Assembly (NCBI GenBank): GCA_030145015.1
Contig: JAQYWI010000155.1
Span: 1 to 13,130 of the forward strand
Source: Desulfobacterales bacterium
GTDB taxonomy: Bacteria; Desulfobacterota; Desulfobacteria; Desulfobacterales; JAHEIW01
Direction of reading: 5' to 3'
DNA: 13,130 nucleotides
How positions within the stretch are numbered: the stretch's first letter is position 1; each line of letters starts with the position of its first letter. Below are positions 1 through 7,140 of this stretch, piece by piece. The translations under genes were made by a program, and so were the position numbers. The notes beneath the pieces are model-generated. The model had not been told where the DNA came from. It worked only from the letters and a program-made list of their open reading frames with translations, and did not search any database.

Positions 1-130
1 ACATTAAATCTTTTAATATTGTAGCAGGTGATGAATCTGCCTCTTTGCAGGCGCACTGGTTTCGTTCTGAAGGAAAGATCCATTTGTCAAAGTGGCGGCC
101 TGAAGTCTGGAACCGTAAAATTTTTTGGTA

Positions 131-139
131 AGGAGGGTG
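131..139 (+). promoter_or_regulatory. Ribosome binding site of the cold-shock gene
   Basis: AGGAGGGTG sits a few bases before the ATG at 145. It decides the start in favour of the 65-residue protein over the longer open frame beginning at 28. Confidence 0.8.
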
Positions 140-144
140 TCACG

Positions 145-342
145 ATGGCTAATGGGACGGTCAAGTGGTTTAGTAATAGCAAAGGCTACGGCTTTATTGA
201 GCAGGAAGACGGCCCGGATGTGTTCGTTCATCATTCAGCAATTAGTGCCGCTTTCCAGACCCTAAAGGAGGGTGATCGGGTTAGATTTGACATCGAGCAG
301 GGTGAAAAAGGTCCGGCGGCAGCAAATGTCACTGTGGTTTAG
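145..342 (+). CDS. csp: Cold-shock domain protein (CspA family)
   Basis: A 65-residue single cold-shock domain, the usual family length. Such proteins are cytoplasmic, bind single-stranded RNA and DNA, and act as RNA chaperones at low temperature or during growth transitions. The sequence shows both nucleic-acid-binding motifs: RNP1-like KGYGFIE at about residues 13-19 and RNP2-like VFVHHSAI at about 26-33. The N-terminal GTVKWF is also typical. The frame is open further upstream to an ATG at 28, but the start at 145 was chosen because AGGAGGGTG (131-139) lies just before it and the family begins MANGTVKWF. The leader upstream may be long, as is common for csp mRNAs, but no clear promoter was seen. 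A terminator follows, so the gene is probably monocistronic. Which csp paralogue it is, and whether cold induces it, cannot be told. Confidence 0.95.
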   Translation: MANGTVKWFSNSKGYGFIEQEDGPDVFVHHSAISAAFQTLKEGDRVRFDIEQGEKGPAAANVTVV

Positions 343-692
343 CGTATCATTTCTTAATTAAAAAAGGGCGTTCCAGCGGTTATGAGGGCACGCCCTGTTT
401 ATTTTATACAACTTGGTTGGTTAGGATTTAAAGAGGGGGAAGGCGAGTTAAAACTTCGATTGAAAATAGGATATCACAACTCTTTAGGAGTCTCCCAAAG
501 TTTGGATATGTTGGAGAGTACCTCAGGTTTTAGAACTGTAAAACTGCCTGTATTTTATAGCAGAAATCTGCAATTGAGAGGCTATAGTCATTTCAGATTC
601 TGCTCTACAGGCTAATAATGTGATCTCTTATTCATTCTTGCCTTTATTCCGGAGACGGCGATATGAAAGGTGGAGCCCAATTTGACCTGAGC
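343..692. other. Intergenic stretch without a convincing gene
   Basis: Apart from the csp terminator, nothing recognisable was seen. A 77-codon open frame at 382-615 has no ribosome binding site, starts inside the terminator loop and resembles no known protein. A 21-codon frame from the ATG at 663 has a GGAG upstream but no other support. Confidence 0.5.
365..402 (+). terminator. Rho-independent terminator after the cold-shock gene
   Basis: AGGGCGT (365-371) pairs with ACGCCCT (390-396) across an 18-nt loop. A T-rich tail (GTTTATTTTATA) follows. It begins about 20 bases after the csp stop. The loop is rather long, so confidence is moderate. Confidence 0.6.
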
Positions 693-947
693 CTAACTTT
701 CTTTCGACTTATACTTAAATGGAGCTAACTCTTGTAAAGTTTTAAAAGCTCCTTTATCTGGCGGGTGCCAGTCTTTATCAAAAGCAAGCCCTGCACAATA
801 TTTGCAAACGGAGCGTTGATGTAGCTCTTGCCACACCAAGGCAAACCATTTTCTACACTTTGGACATTTTAATGCAAAAACTATGTTTATCATGCTCAAG
901 AGTATTATGCTCAAGAGTATAATAGCAATAACCATAAAGTTTAACAT
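693..947 (-). CDS. Small membrane-anchored zinc-ribbon protein, function unknown
   Basis: An 84-residue protein of unknown function. Residues 1-26 form one strongly hydrophobic segment (ILL/II-rich), probably a membrane anchor or uncleaved signal. Next come two CxxC pairs, C28-P-K-C31 and C48-K-Y-C51, spaced as in a zinc ribbon. The tail from about residue 55 is polar and basic. The start is supported by a GGGAGGTGGGG ribosome binding site directly upstream (complement of 948-960). A tandem 15-bp duplication lies inside the hydrophobic segment. The gene is isolated, about 550 bp from the minus-strand flavoprotein gene upstream of it, so no operon partner suggests a role. The ribbon could bind metal or a partner at the cytoplasmic face. 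That this is a real gene is fairly secure; the function is not. Confidence 0.65.
   Translation of the reverse strand: MLNFMVIAIILLSIILLSMINIVFALKCPKCRKWFALVWQELHQRSVCKYCAGLAFDKDWHPPDKGAFKTLQELAPFKYKSKES
892..920. repeat. Tandem 15-bp duplication inside a membrane segment
   Basis: ATGCTCAAGAGTAT at 892-905 is repeated at 907-920 with a period of 15 bp. Being a multiple of three it keeps the frame and duplicates five hydrophobic residues (IILLS-IILLS) in the small zinc-ribbon membrane protein on the minus strand. Confidence 0.8.
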
Positions 948-1498
948 ACCCCCACCTCCCCCAAGCAGATTTTGATGTATTCAGGAATGATTTCAGCTTC
1001 CAACACAAGTGTTTCAGAAGACAGGCAGGCACATCTTGAGCGGTTTCTCCATTGAATCTTAACCTAATTTTAGGTTAAAGTTTGATGGTAACCGGCGTCT
1101 ATTTCATTGGGGAAAATCAATTAGAAATTGAGAGTCGTTCAATAGGCGAATATGAATAGCAGGGAGAATCGATAATGAAAATGAATTGCAGGCGTAAAAT
1201 TGTGATTCAAAAAGCATCCAATTGGTAATCTAATATATAAAAACAGGCCTTCGTGTCAAGAATAATAAATTTCTTTGTCAAATATCACAAGGTAACATCA
1301 AGTACCGATACATTGAGAATAACAAAACTTTGGCAATTTTGCAGATATGCGCGAATATCACAACTTTTTCAGAGATTCAAAAGTACTGCTTTGTTGGTGG
1401 TACATGCAAATTTGAGCACCTAAATTCATTGCAGAAAAATAGCAGGGCCCCAGGAAAAATTAATCTCCCCTAAGTAAGTATTCATTTTATACACTTCC
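948..1498. other. AT-rich intergenic stretch, no gene seen
   Basis: No open frame here has a ribosome binding site or recognisable product. The only structure noted is the palindrome at 1059-1078. No terminator was identified for the minus-strand flavoprotein gene ending at 1499. Confidence 0.5.
1059..1078. repeat. 20-bp near-perfect palindrome
   Basis: TTAACCTAAT followed by TTTAGGTTAA: nine of ten positions are symmetric. It is AT-rich and has almost no loop, so it looks more like a dimeric protein binding site or a chance AT palindrome than an RNA hairpin. No gene starts nearby. Confidence 0.45.
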
Positions 1499-2326
1499 CT
1501 ATTTATCTATTTTGGTTTCTTGCTTCCTCTCAAAAGCCCTTACGCCAGCCTCATATACCTGGGTGATCTCTGACAAAGAATCAACACTTCGCCCGGCAGC
1601 GGCAAGGGAATCAGATCGTGCAAGGCCTGAAAGTACATCCGTGCCCATATCCTCAGGCACCTCCAGGGCAACGAAATCAGCCAGTAAGCGACGCTCCTCG
1701 GCGCGACTCAGTCCTAGATAAGGTAAATTATCATACCACACCAGGCGTTCCTCTAGACCATTGAAGGGAGTGCGACTTTTGGTCATCATAGCGATCTGAC
1801 CGCCGAGTTCGCCAGCACGTGTTAGTGCTTGATCAAAGTTGAATCGGGTGGCAGGCACCGGCTCAAGAGCCCGCATCTGCATCATCTGGAAAAAGTGGTA
1901 CACCGGCCGAAGTCCCGATACAAGTCCGTTCCCCGTACCTCCTGCAATGGCAACGCCAAGAGCCGGCAGCCCCTGTAAAGGCCCCGAACGCGCATAAACC
2001 CTAAACATTTTTAGAATTAAATATTTCACTAACCCGCTGGTATCCCACCAGTAAACCGGGGTGCCCAAGACCAGAGCACCGCAGCTCAGAATCTTCTGGC
2101 TTAGAAATTCGAATGCTTCATCCTCATATGTACATTTCAGGTTGTCTGCACAAACCCAAGGTAGACAGTCCTTGCATGCGGCCACAACGTATTCTGACAT
2201 CTGTATCAGCTCTGTAGTCGCGCCAGCTTCAGCCGCCCCTTTTAATGCGGCCATGACGAGCTTGTTGGTGCGTCCCTCCGGATTGGGGCTTCCGACAATT
2301 CCCAAGACGATTCTATTCACTTCCAT
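1499..2326 (-). CDS. Flavodoxin-fold NAD(P)H-dependent FMN reductase / iron-sulfur flavoprotein-like
   Basis: A 275-residue cytoplasmic flavoprotein of the NADPH-dependent FMN reductase superfamily. The N-terminal GSPNPEGRTNKL (about 12-23) is the FMN phosphate-binding loop. GTPVYWWDTSG (about 88-98) is the second flavin loop (usually GSPVYF..). Between them are four cysteines, C51, C54, C59 and C65, placed where iron-sulfur flavoproteins carry a compact cysteine motif, so a 4Fe-4S cluster is possible. The spacing (x2, x4, x5) differs from the motif I remember (x2, x2, x4-7), so cluster binding is inference. Residues from about 195 on form an extension beyond the basic fold. The start is supported by GGAGGTTATTT before the ATG. 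It stands alone on its strand. Substrate and electron partner are unknown; related proteins reduce quinones, flavins or oxygen species in anaerobes. Confidence 0.85.
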   Translation of the reverse strand: MEVNRIVLGIVGSPNPEGRTNKLVMAALKGAAEAGATTELIQMSEYVVAACKDCLPWVCADNLKCTYEDEAFEFLSQKILSCGALVLGTPVYWWDTSGLVKYLILKMFRVYARSGPLQGLPALGVAIAGGTGNGLVSGLRPVYHFFQMMQMRALEPVPATRFNFDQALTRAGELGGQIAMMTKSRTPFNGLEERLVWYDNLPYLGLSRAEERRLLADFVALEVPEDMGTDVLSGLARSDSLAAAGRSVDSLSEITQVYEAGVRAFERKQETKIDK

Positions 2327-2682
2327 AAATAACCTCCATCTAATCAGCTTCCGACAACACCCAAAAAGCCTTGCCGAATTATTGTATATCTTGCCATTAT
2401 TTCAGTTTTGTATCAAGCTGTCCTACATTGAAAAACTACCAATTATCACACCAAATGAAATTATTGCAGATACTAAATGGATCACAAGTTTTTAGCACAT
2501 ATCGATAGGTTAGGTTAATAGCAGAAATAGCAAGTCATGATTACCATAGATTAGTTTCTATTTTATCTTGATTATCATGGTGATTTTGATTTTTAGGATT
2601 TATTTTTCGTTCCCAAAAAATATTGATTTCTTTCCTGCAAAAATCTATGTGCGGCCGCTACACCATATATAGTATAAATTCA
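2327..2682. other. AT-rich divergent intergenic region
   Basis: This lies between the minus-strand flavoprotein gene and the plus-strand small-protein pair. It is strongly AT-rich apart from a GCGGCCGC octamer at 2651-2658. I found no convincing promoter for the flavoprotein gene: a TTGATA is present on the minus strand, but there is no good -10 at 17 bp. No RNA gene was recognised. Confidence 0.4.
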
Positions 2683-2712
2683 TTGACAAAAATCCATATA
2701 TTGTTGTATATA
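2683..2712 (+). promoter_or_regulatory. Sigma70-type promoter for the small cysteine-rich pair
   Basis: TTGACA (2683-2688) and TATATA (2707-2712) are separated by 18 bp. Transcription should start near 2719, about 75 bases before the preferred ATG at 2794. CATATATAGTA occurs upstream (2664-2674) and a similar TATATATAGTA overlaps the -10. CATATA and TATATA also face each other over the -10, so a repressor site is conceivable. Confidence 0.55.
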
Positions 2713-2793
2713 TAGTAAACTTGAATGATACTGGTAATACTCTTTTACGACATATTTATTTACATAATTAGTGAAGGCGGGAAATTAGACGCT

Positions 2794-2928
2794 ATGAGTT
2801 ACATCTACTGTCCAAAAAGCAAGGCTCAAAATAAAAAGCACATCACCATCTGCAAGCAATGCCAGCACCGTAAATCTTGTTTAGAATACCTGAGTTATCT
2901 GCAACCAGAATTACCCTTAAAAAGCTGA
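2794..2928 (+). CDS. Tiny cysteine-rich protein, putative zinc finger
   Basis: Function not recognised. It has 44 residues from the ATG at 2794, with cysteines C6, C20, C23 and C29 (the last three in CKQCQHRKSC) and basic residues between them, as in a small zinc finger. The frame is open back to an ATG at 2725. That would add a hydrophobic stretch (MILVILFYDIFIYII), but it lies only a few bases from the predicted transcription start and has no ribosome binding site. The 2794 start has only a weak AAGGCGGG 12 bases upstream, so the choice is uncertain. The stop is 10 bases before the next gene, suggesting co-translation. A role in nucleic-acid binding or metal sensing is possible but unsupported. 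Confidence 0.55.
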   Translation: MSYIYCPKSKAQNKKHITICKQCQHRKSCLEYLSYLQPELPLKS

Positions 2929-2938
2929 GGGGGTATTT

Positions 2939-3199
2939 ATGACAGATCAAATGATAGCTGAAGCAGACGAAAAGCTTTACAATGATCTTAGAGAAGAGCC
3001 ATGCATTGTGTGTGGGGATCCATATCTCTATGTTTTAGGAAGTTATACGCCGGATGAACCGAAACGTTCTATAAAGCGCGATTACAAGGCGCCTGTTCTT
3101 TACTATACCTTGTGCGAGAAATGCTTTAATAAAGGTCGCATACCAACTGCCCGAATAGAGGCGGCTTATAGAAGTAAATTTGGCAAAATGGCTGCCTGA
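2939..3199 (+). CDS. Small protein with two CxxC pairs, putative zinc ribbon
   Basis: An 86-residue protein of unknown function. It has two CxxC knuckles, C22-I-V-C25 and C59-E-K-C62, separated by 33 residues rich in Tyr, Pro and Lys. This is a typical zinc-ribbon layout. The N-terminus is acidic and probably helical, the C-terminus basic, and there is no signal or membrane segment. The ATG at 2939 has a clear ribosome binding site (GAGGGGG, about 5 bases before it). It follows the 44-residue cysteine-rich gene by 10 bases and shares its promoter. Two zinc-binding miniature proteins in one operon suggest a joint job, for example metal handling or regulating transcription, but nothing in the window identifies it. 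No terminator was seen after the stop. Confidence 0.7.
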   Translation: MTDQMIAEADEKLYNDLREEPCIVCGDPYLYVLGSYTPDEPKRSIKRDYKAPVLYYTLCEKCFNKGRIPTARIEAAYRSKFGKMAA

Positions 3200-3375
3200 G
3201 ACACTATCTACGGTAACTAGAAAAACAAACTCGACCTCAAACCCTTCACGATCGCATTAAAAAGCGCAACGCAAGCACCTCATCCCGGTCACTTGAAATA
3301 TTCTCACTCAATCTAATTAGGCTAAGCAGTAACTTTTACTCCTCTTTTCAGCACCCGGATACCAGCAGCCAGGTT

Positions 3376-4467
3376 TTATGGTTCGCAGCTTACATGGCAA
3401 ACACCCGTCGGCAATTCAATGGCATAAGGAAAATATTTCTTTTTGAACCGCACCGCTACATTTACCAGGCTGATTAATACCGGAACTTCCACCAGCGGGC
3501 CGATTACCGCTGCAAAGGCCTGGCCTGAATCAATTCCGAACACCGCCACCGCTACCGCAATCGCGAGTTCAAAATTGTTTGAAGCCGCTGTAAAGCTCAA
3601 GGTGGTGGACTGCTCGTAAGTTGCCCCGACTTTCATGGATAAAAAGAAAGAGACGAAAAACATTATCACAAAATAGATGCAAAGCGGGATGGCGATACGA
3701 ATCACATCGAAAGGCAGCTGGACGATATATTCTCCTTTTAAAGAAAACATCACCAGGATAGTGAATAGTAAGGCGATCAATGTGATCGGGCTTATTTTCG
3801 GAATAAATTTTTGCTCATACCATTCAATACCCTTTGTTTTTATTCCGATGATCCGGGTGATGATCCCGCCAATAAACGGAATTCCGAGATAGATGAAGAC
3901 GCTTTCTGCAATCTGGCCGATTGAAATATCGACCACGACTCCCTTAAGGCCGATCCACTGCGGGAGCACCGTGATGAAGATATAGGCATAAACGGAGAAA
4001 AAAAGGACCTGGAAAATCGAATTAAAGGCCACCAATCCGGCACAATATTCGCGGTCTCCGGCAGCCAGATCATTCCAGACAATAACCATGGCAATACAGC
4101 GTGCCAATCCGATGAGGATGAGTCCGACCATGTATTCATTCTGACCGGATAGGAAGGTGACCGCCAGAAGGAACATTAATATCGGACCGATGACCCAGTT
4201 TTGAACCAATGACAGCAATAAAACTTTTAGGTTTCGAAACACCTGGCCCAGCTGTTCGTATTTAACCTTTGCCAGCGGCGGGTACATCATCAGAATTAAG
4301 CCGATGGCAATCGGAATATTCGTTGTTCCTACCTGAAAGTAGTTGATGATACTTCGGATTTCAGGGTAGATATAGCCGCCGCCGACGCCGACAAACATGG
4401 CCAGAAATATCCAGAGCGTTAAAAAGCGATCGAGGAATGAAAGTTGTTTCACAGATGCATCTGTCAT
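3376..4467 (-). CDS. acr3: ACR3-family arsenite efflux permease
   Basis: A 363-residue integral inner-membrane transporter of the ACR3 (arsenical resistance-3) family, about the usual length, with some ten hydrophobic segments. It exports arsenite, driven by the proton-motive force. Family hallmarks are visible: [18 protein letters not shown] at about 121-138 with the conserved Cys124 that binds arsenite, [15 protein letters not shown], and the C-terminal [17 protein letters not shown] and [12 protein letters not shown] stretches with their conserved glutamates. The C-terminal tail carries two further cysteines (CHVSCEP). GGAGAAGG lies just before the ATG. The gene follows the thioredoxin-like gene by 33 bp and shares its promoter, forming an arsenic resistance operon. 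No arsC or arsR is in the window. Such genes are sometimes labelled arsB, but the sequence is ACR3-type, not the E. coli ArsB type. Confidence 0.95.
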   Translation of the reverse strand: MTDASVKQLSFLDRFLTLWIFLAMFVGVGGGYIYPEIRSIINYFQVGTTNIPIAIGLILMMYPPLAKVKYEQLGQVFRNLKVLLLSLVQNWVIGPILMFLLAVTFLSGQNEYMVGLILIGLARCIAMVIVWNDLAAGDREYCAGLVAFNSIFQVLFFSVYAYIFITVLPQWIGLKGVVVDISIGQIAESVFIYLGIPFIGGIITRIIGIKTKGIEWYEQKFIPKISPITLIALLFTILVMFSLKGEYIVQLPFDVIRIAIPLCIYFVIMFFVSFFLSMKVGATYEQSTTLSFTAASNNFELAIAVAVAVFGIDSGQAFAAVIGPLVEVPVLISLVNVAVRFKKKYFPYAIELPTGVCHVSCEP

Positions 4468-4500
4468 GAGCCTTCTCCATTACCCGATTTTGATTTGCAT

Positions 4501-5007
4501 TTATTGCTGCTTTGCGGCAGCATCGTTTAACAATGCCTCGAGCTGTGTTTTTTTGGGCATTGCGCCGACGGCCTTGACCTCGCCGTTGATGACCAGAGCC
4601 GGTGTGCCTGTTACGCCGTAATTTCCGATTTCGGCCGGATCGGTCACATGCTCGATGTCGGCTGCAAGATTCATTTCAGTCATCACCGCCATCAGATCCT
4701 GTTCCAGGTCGTCACAACAGGGACAACCACTGCCCAGGACCTTGATTTCCAGCCCTTCTATTTGGTCTTGTTCATAAGGCTGCCCGACAATTTTTTTAAA
4801 TTCCCGTAAAAAAGCCCGTCCGTAATCTTTTTGGCTCTTCTCAGGTATGTAATTAAATTTAGCCAGCCGCCGAATCAGTTCTGCGCTCACCGCATTATCC
4901 GACCTGCCGTCAAACTCCCGGGAAACTTCCGCCAGAACATGCTTCAATCCAATAATGCCCATGCGGTGACGCCCAACTTTAATCTGAGTTATTTCATCTT
5001 CAGTCAT
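4501..5007 (-). CDS. Two-domain thioredoxin-like protein (CPCC) of an arsenic operon
   Basis: 168 residues. The C-terminal half (about 86-165) is a small thioredoxin/glutaredoxin-like domain of the type annotated as redox-active disulfide protein (TM0996/MTH895-like). It has the active-site motif GSGCPCCDDL with C95, C97 and C98, and the cis-proline loop TGTPALVI with P136. The first 85 residues form a separate domain with no function I can assign, marked by GIIGLKHVL and YGRAFLREFKK. A Gly-x-x-x-YG-x-AFLREFK pattern is familiar from small proteins of anaerobes, but I cannot name it. The domain is probably cytoplasmic, since no signal peptide is seen. It is the first gene of an operon with acr3, so a role in arsenic redox or hand-over to the permease is likely but unproven. 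AGGTCG precedes the ATG. Confidence 0.85.
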   Translation of the reverse strand: MTEDEITQIKVGRHRMGIIGLKHVLAEVSREFDGRSDNAVSAELIRRLAKFNYIPEKSQKDYGRAFLREFKKIVGQPYEQDQIEGLEIKVLGSGCPCCDDLEQDLMAVMTEMNLAADIEHVTDPAEIGNYGVTGTPALVINGEVKAVGAMPKKTQLEALLNDAAAKQQ

Positions 5008-5042
5008 AATAATTCGACCTGCTTTATTTAATCATTTAGGAG

Positions 5043-5070
5043 GTTATAATAGTGACCCTAAGGGTGTCAA
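5043..5070 (-). promoter_or_regulatory. Promoter and operator of the arsenic operon
   Basis: On the minus strand TTGACA (complement of 5065-5070) and TATAAC (complement of 5043-5048) are 16 bp apart. The transcript would start near 5036, giving a leader of about 30 nt. The spacer holds the palindrome ACCCT-A-AGGGT (5055-5065). A dyad between -35 and -10 is where a repressor such as ArsR commonly sits. The regulator is not encoded in the window. Confidence 0.65.
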
Positions 5071-5210
5071 AATAAATATACTCTAAACTATATCAAAATT
5101 AGCAGTTCATTTTGGAAGGCAGGGAAAAAGAGTTCCAAAGGTGCTCTAAAGTTAGAAGTGCCTAAATTGCCTAAAATGATCTAAAATGCCTAAAGTTGAG
5201 GAATTCTACC

Positions 5211-5266
5211 CTTCGAGAGCCTCCCTTCGAGAGCCTCCCTTCGAGAGCCTCCCTTCGAGAGCCTCA
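5211..5266. repeat. 14-bp tandem array, 4 units (copy A)
   Basis: CTTCGAGAGCCTCC is repeated head to tail at 5211, 5225, 5239 and 5253; the last unit ends CCTCA. The corresponding array in copy B has five units, the first divergent. Confidence 0.9.
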
Positions 5267-5303
5267 GGGTCTAACGACAGGGTCTAACGACAGGGTCGAA
5301 CGA
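5265..5303. repeat. 13-bp tandem array, 3 units (copy A)
   Basis: CAGGGTCTAACGA at 5265 and 5278, then the variant CAGGGTCGAACGA at 5291. It directly follows, and overlaps by two bases, the 14-bp array. The same three units, with the same variant last, are in copy B. Confidence 0.9.
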
Positions 5304-5341
5304 TCATCTATCAAAGGATGGTGAAGAAGCTGCGCAAATTT

Positions 5342-5415
5342 GTATCGAGAACAAGTACGAGGACGACGACGAGAACGATGCATATGGAATCGTAAATCGT
5401 ACTCGTCCTCGATAC
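5342..5415. repeat. Long inverted repeat closing copy A
   Basis: The arms 5342-5360 and 5397-5415 pair over 19 bp with two mismatches (core ATCGAG..AC.AGTAC against GTACTCGTCCTCGAT). The loop is about 36 nt and purine-rich (GAGGACGACGACGAGAACGA). The equivalent arms in copy B are 12836-12850 and 12893-12907. Confidence 0.75.
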
Positions 5416-5461
5416 CAAAAATAGGATTTGCACCTTTTAAGGAAGGAGGATGTCCACTAAC

Positions 5462-5486
5462 AGTTTGGCCGATTCTCGGCCAAACT
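5462..5486 (-). terminator. Strong stem-loop at the end of the liv-ligase operon
   Basis: AGTTTGGCCGA (5462-5472) and TCGGCCAAACT (5476-5486) form a perfect 11-bp stem with a 3-nt loop, touching the ligase stop codon. On the minus strand no T-run follows, so it may not be a classical intrinsic terminator. It could instead protect the mRNA 3' end or work with Rho. Confidence 0.5.
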
Positions 5487-7132
5487 TACCGGGTTTCTTT
5501 CCTGCGTTGTTCCTCGCTGCGGATTTCGCGTCGAAGCAGTTTGCCGACTTTGGACTTGGGCAGCATGTCCCTGAACTCGATATACTGGGGTATTTTATAG
5601 GCGACGAGGCTCTCACGACACCACTTGATCAACTCGTAACCGGTGATTCCTTTAATGTCTTCTCTAAGCACCACATAGGCCTTGATGCGCTCGCCCACCT
5701 TTTCATCCGGAACGCCAACAACGCAGGCGCCGATAACCGCCGGATGTTCCTGCAGCACCGATTCGATTTCAGAGGCCGATACCCGATAGCCCTTGTGTTT
5801 AATTGTATCAACGGTGCGGTCCACAAAATACAGGTTGCCGTCTGCATCCATGGACATGATGTCGGCGGTGCGGTACCATTTGGCGCCGTCTATTTCGATG
5901 AATGATTCGGCGGTTTCTTCGGGCTTGTTCCAATAATAGGTCACCATATAATCAGAGGAAACCAGCAACTCTCCCGGTTCTCCGGCTTCCACCGGTTCAA
6001 GTGTTGCCAAGTCCACGATTTTAATTTTTTTGGTCGCCATGATGCGCCCCACACTTTTGGGTGGGTACTCAACTCCAACCGGGCACATGGAAACCCCGCC
6101 GCAGGTTTCGGTGGCTCCGTATCCCTGCAGAATTTTTTTGCCGAATTTCTGCTCCCAGCGTTTTCCGACTTCAACCGGCAGCAAGTCGCCGGCACTGAAC
6201 CAGTATTCCACCGAGCCCAGGTCATACTGATCGAGGCGATCATGTTCTAAAATCATGCGGTACAGGGTGGGAACACCGATCATGGTTTTGGCCTTAAAGC
6301 GCTGTATGGCCTCCAGGGCTGCATCCAGGTTGATTTTGGGCTGCAGAATCAGGGTCCCGCCCACCAAAAGGGTTGCCAGACCGCAGGTCTGCCCCAGAAT
6401 GTGAAACAGGGGCGCATTTCCCAAAATCACATTTTTTTCAGGCGGAAACAGGGATTCGCTGATGGTAATCTGTTCCCGGGCTGAAACCCGGAAAAGGTTA
6501 TGGGTAAAAGGGACCCCTTTGGGGAATTTGGTGGTGCCGCCGGTGTAAAGAATTTCGGCAATTTCATTTCCATCTGATTCGATCACCGGCTGCTTTTGTG
6601 GTGATTTACGGTATTGGGCCAGCAATTTGCGAAAGGAAGAGGTGTTTTCGTCTAAGGCTATTTTACCCCGGGGGATGACATCAAACAGGTAGCCAAAACC
6701 GCGTTTCCACCACGGCAGCAAATCAGCCATTTTGGTCACGATCACCTTTTTGAGCTGCGTTTCCGTCAGCACGCTGGTGACATAGCCAAAATTGGTGTCG
6801 GCACATACAATCGCCTCGGCGCCACTGTCGTTGGCGATATACTTGAGATCATGGGGGGTGTAAATGGGCGTGATGGGAACGCATATGCCGCCGATTTTTT
6901 GAATTCCCAGCCAGGCCGCCACCCACTGGATACTGTTGGGAATATAAATGATGATTTTCTGACCGGCTGTGAGGCCCATATCCGTTAATGCAGCGGCAAA
7001 CCGACCGGCCATGTCCTCCAGTTCCTGATAGGAAAAGCAGGTGCCCAGGTAAACCACAGCCGTATTATGTTTGCAGCGTTCGGCGGTGTTTGCAAAGGTT
7101 GAATAAATGCTGTTTTCAGGACGTTTTTCCAT
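5486..7132 (-). CDS. AMP-dependent acyl-CoA synthetase / ligase
   Basis: A 548-residue class I adenylate-forming enzyme, full length for fatty- or aromatic-acid CoA ligases. It activates a carboxylic acid with ATP to the acyl-AMP and then to the CoA thioester. Visible motifs: the A3 phosphate loop YTGGTTKFPKG (about 196-206), the A5 motif GYGATETCG (about 337-345), A7 WYRTADI (about 419-425), A8 DRTVDTIKHKGYRVSASEIE (about 438-457), and the catalytic lysine in PKSKVGKLLRRE (about K531). Oddities are K-F for the usual G-x in A3 and TAD for the usual TGD in A7. It is the last gene of the liv operon, so its substrate is probably what the transporter imports. The ATG at 7132 was chosen; a TTG at 7144 overlapping the livF stop is possible, and neither has a strong ribosome binding site. 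Exact substrate unknown. Confidence 0.9.
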   Translation of the reverse strand: MEKRPENSIYSTFANTAERCKHNTAVVYLGTCFSYQELEDMAGRFAAALTDMGLTAGQKIIIYIPNSIQWVAAWLGIQKIGGICVPITPIYTPHDLKYIANDSGAEAIVCADTNFGYVTSVLTETQLKKVIVTKMADLLPWWKRGFGYLFDVIPRGKIALDENTSSFRKLLAQYRKSPQKQPVIESDGNEIAEILYTGGTTKFPKGVPFTHNLFRVSAREQITISESLFPPEKNVILGNAPLFHILGQTCGLATLLVGGTLILQPKINLDAALEAIQRFKAKTMIGVPTLYRMILEHDRLDQYDLGSVEYWFSAGDLLPVEVGKRWEQKFGKKILQGYGATETCGGVSMCPVGVEYPPKSVGRIMATKKIKIVDLATLEPVEAGEPGELLVSSDYMVTYYWNKPEETAESFIEIDGAKWYRTADIMSMDADGNLYFVDRTVDTIKHKGYRVSASEIESVLQEHPAVIGACVVGVPDEKVGERIKAYVVLREDIKGITGYELIKWCRESLVAYKIPQYIEFRDMLPKSKVGKLLRREIRSEEQRRKETR

Positions 7133-7140
7133 GGGCAGTA

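Larger units (their letters stand above)
5093..5440. repeat. Composite intergenic repeat, copy A (left of the liv operon)
   Basis: About 348 bp, matching 12571-12934 in the same orientation at roughly nine of ten positions by eye. In order it holds a hairpin (TTTGGAA 5111-5117 / TTCCAAA 5133-5139), TGCCTAAA/GATCTAAA-type short repeats (about 5142-5197), four 14-bp units (5211-5266), three 13-bp units (5265-5303) and a long inverted repeat (5342-5360 / 5397-5415). No protein-coding frame is credible: the reading frames through the arrays differ between copies because of the extra 14-bp unit and single-base indels. It lies between the arsenic-operon promoter and the 3' end of the ligase gene. 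Confidence 0.9.

Noticed and set aside
28..144. N-terminal extension of the cold-shock protein
   Set aside because: The strong AGGAGGGTG and the family N-terminus fix the start at 145; the upstream residues do not look like a domain.
382..615. 77-codon plus-strand open frame after csp
   Set aside because: It starts within the csp terminator loop, has no ribosome binding site and no recognisable features.
663..728. 21-codon frame MKGGAQFDL... with GGAG upstream
   Set aside because: Too short, overlaps the end of the opposite-strand zinc-ribbon gene, and nothing supports translation.
2651..2658. GCGGCCGC in very AT-rich DNA as a sign of vector or an attachment site
   Set aside because: It is a single octamer with no adjoining vector sequence or flanking repeats; chance is sufficient.
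3200..3375. Terminator between the small-protein pair and acr3
   Set aside because: Only weak partial complementarity (around AGCGC/GCAACGC and CAGCACCC) and no T-run on either strand.
5038..5075. Plus-strand gene start after AGGAGG at about 5039
   Set aside because: The GTG at 5052 reaches a stop after seven codons; the sequence is better explained as the minus-strand arsenic promoter.
5211..5303. CRISPR array
   Set aside because: The 14- and 13-bp units are directly adjacent with no spacers, and no cas genes are present.
5450..5905. 151-codon plus-strand frame opposite the ligase gene
   Set aside because: It is antisense to well-supported ligase motifs. A ribosome-binding-like AAGGAGG precedes it, but the product resembles nothing.
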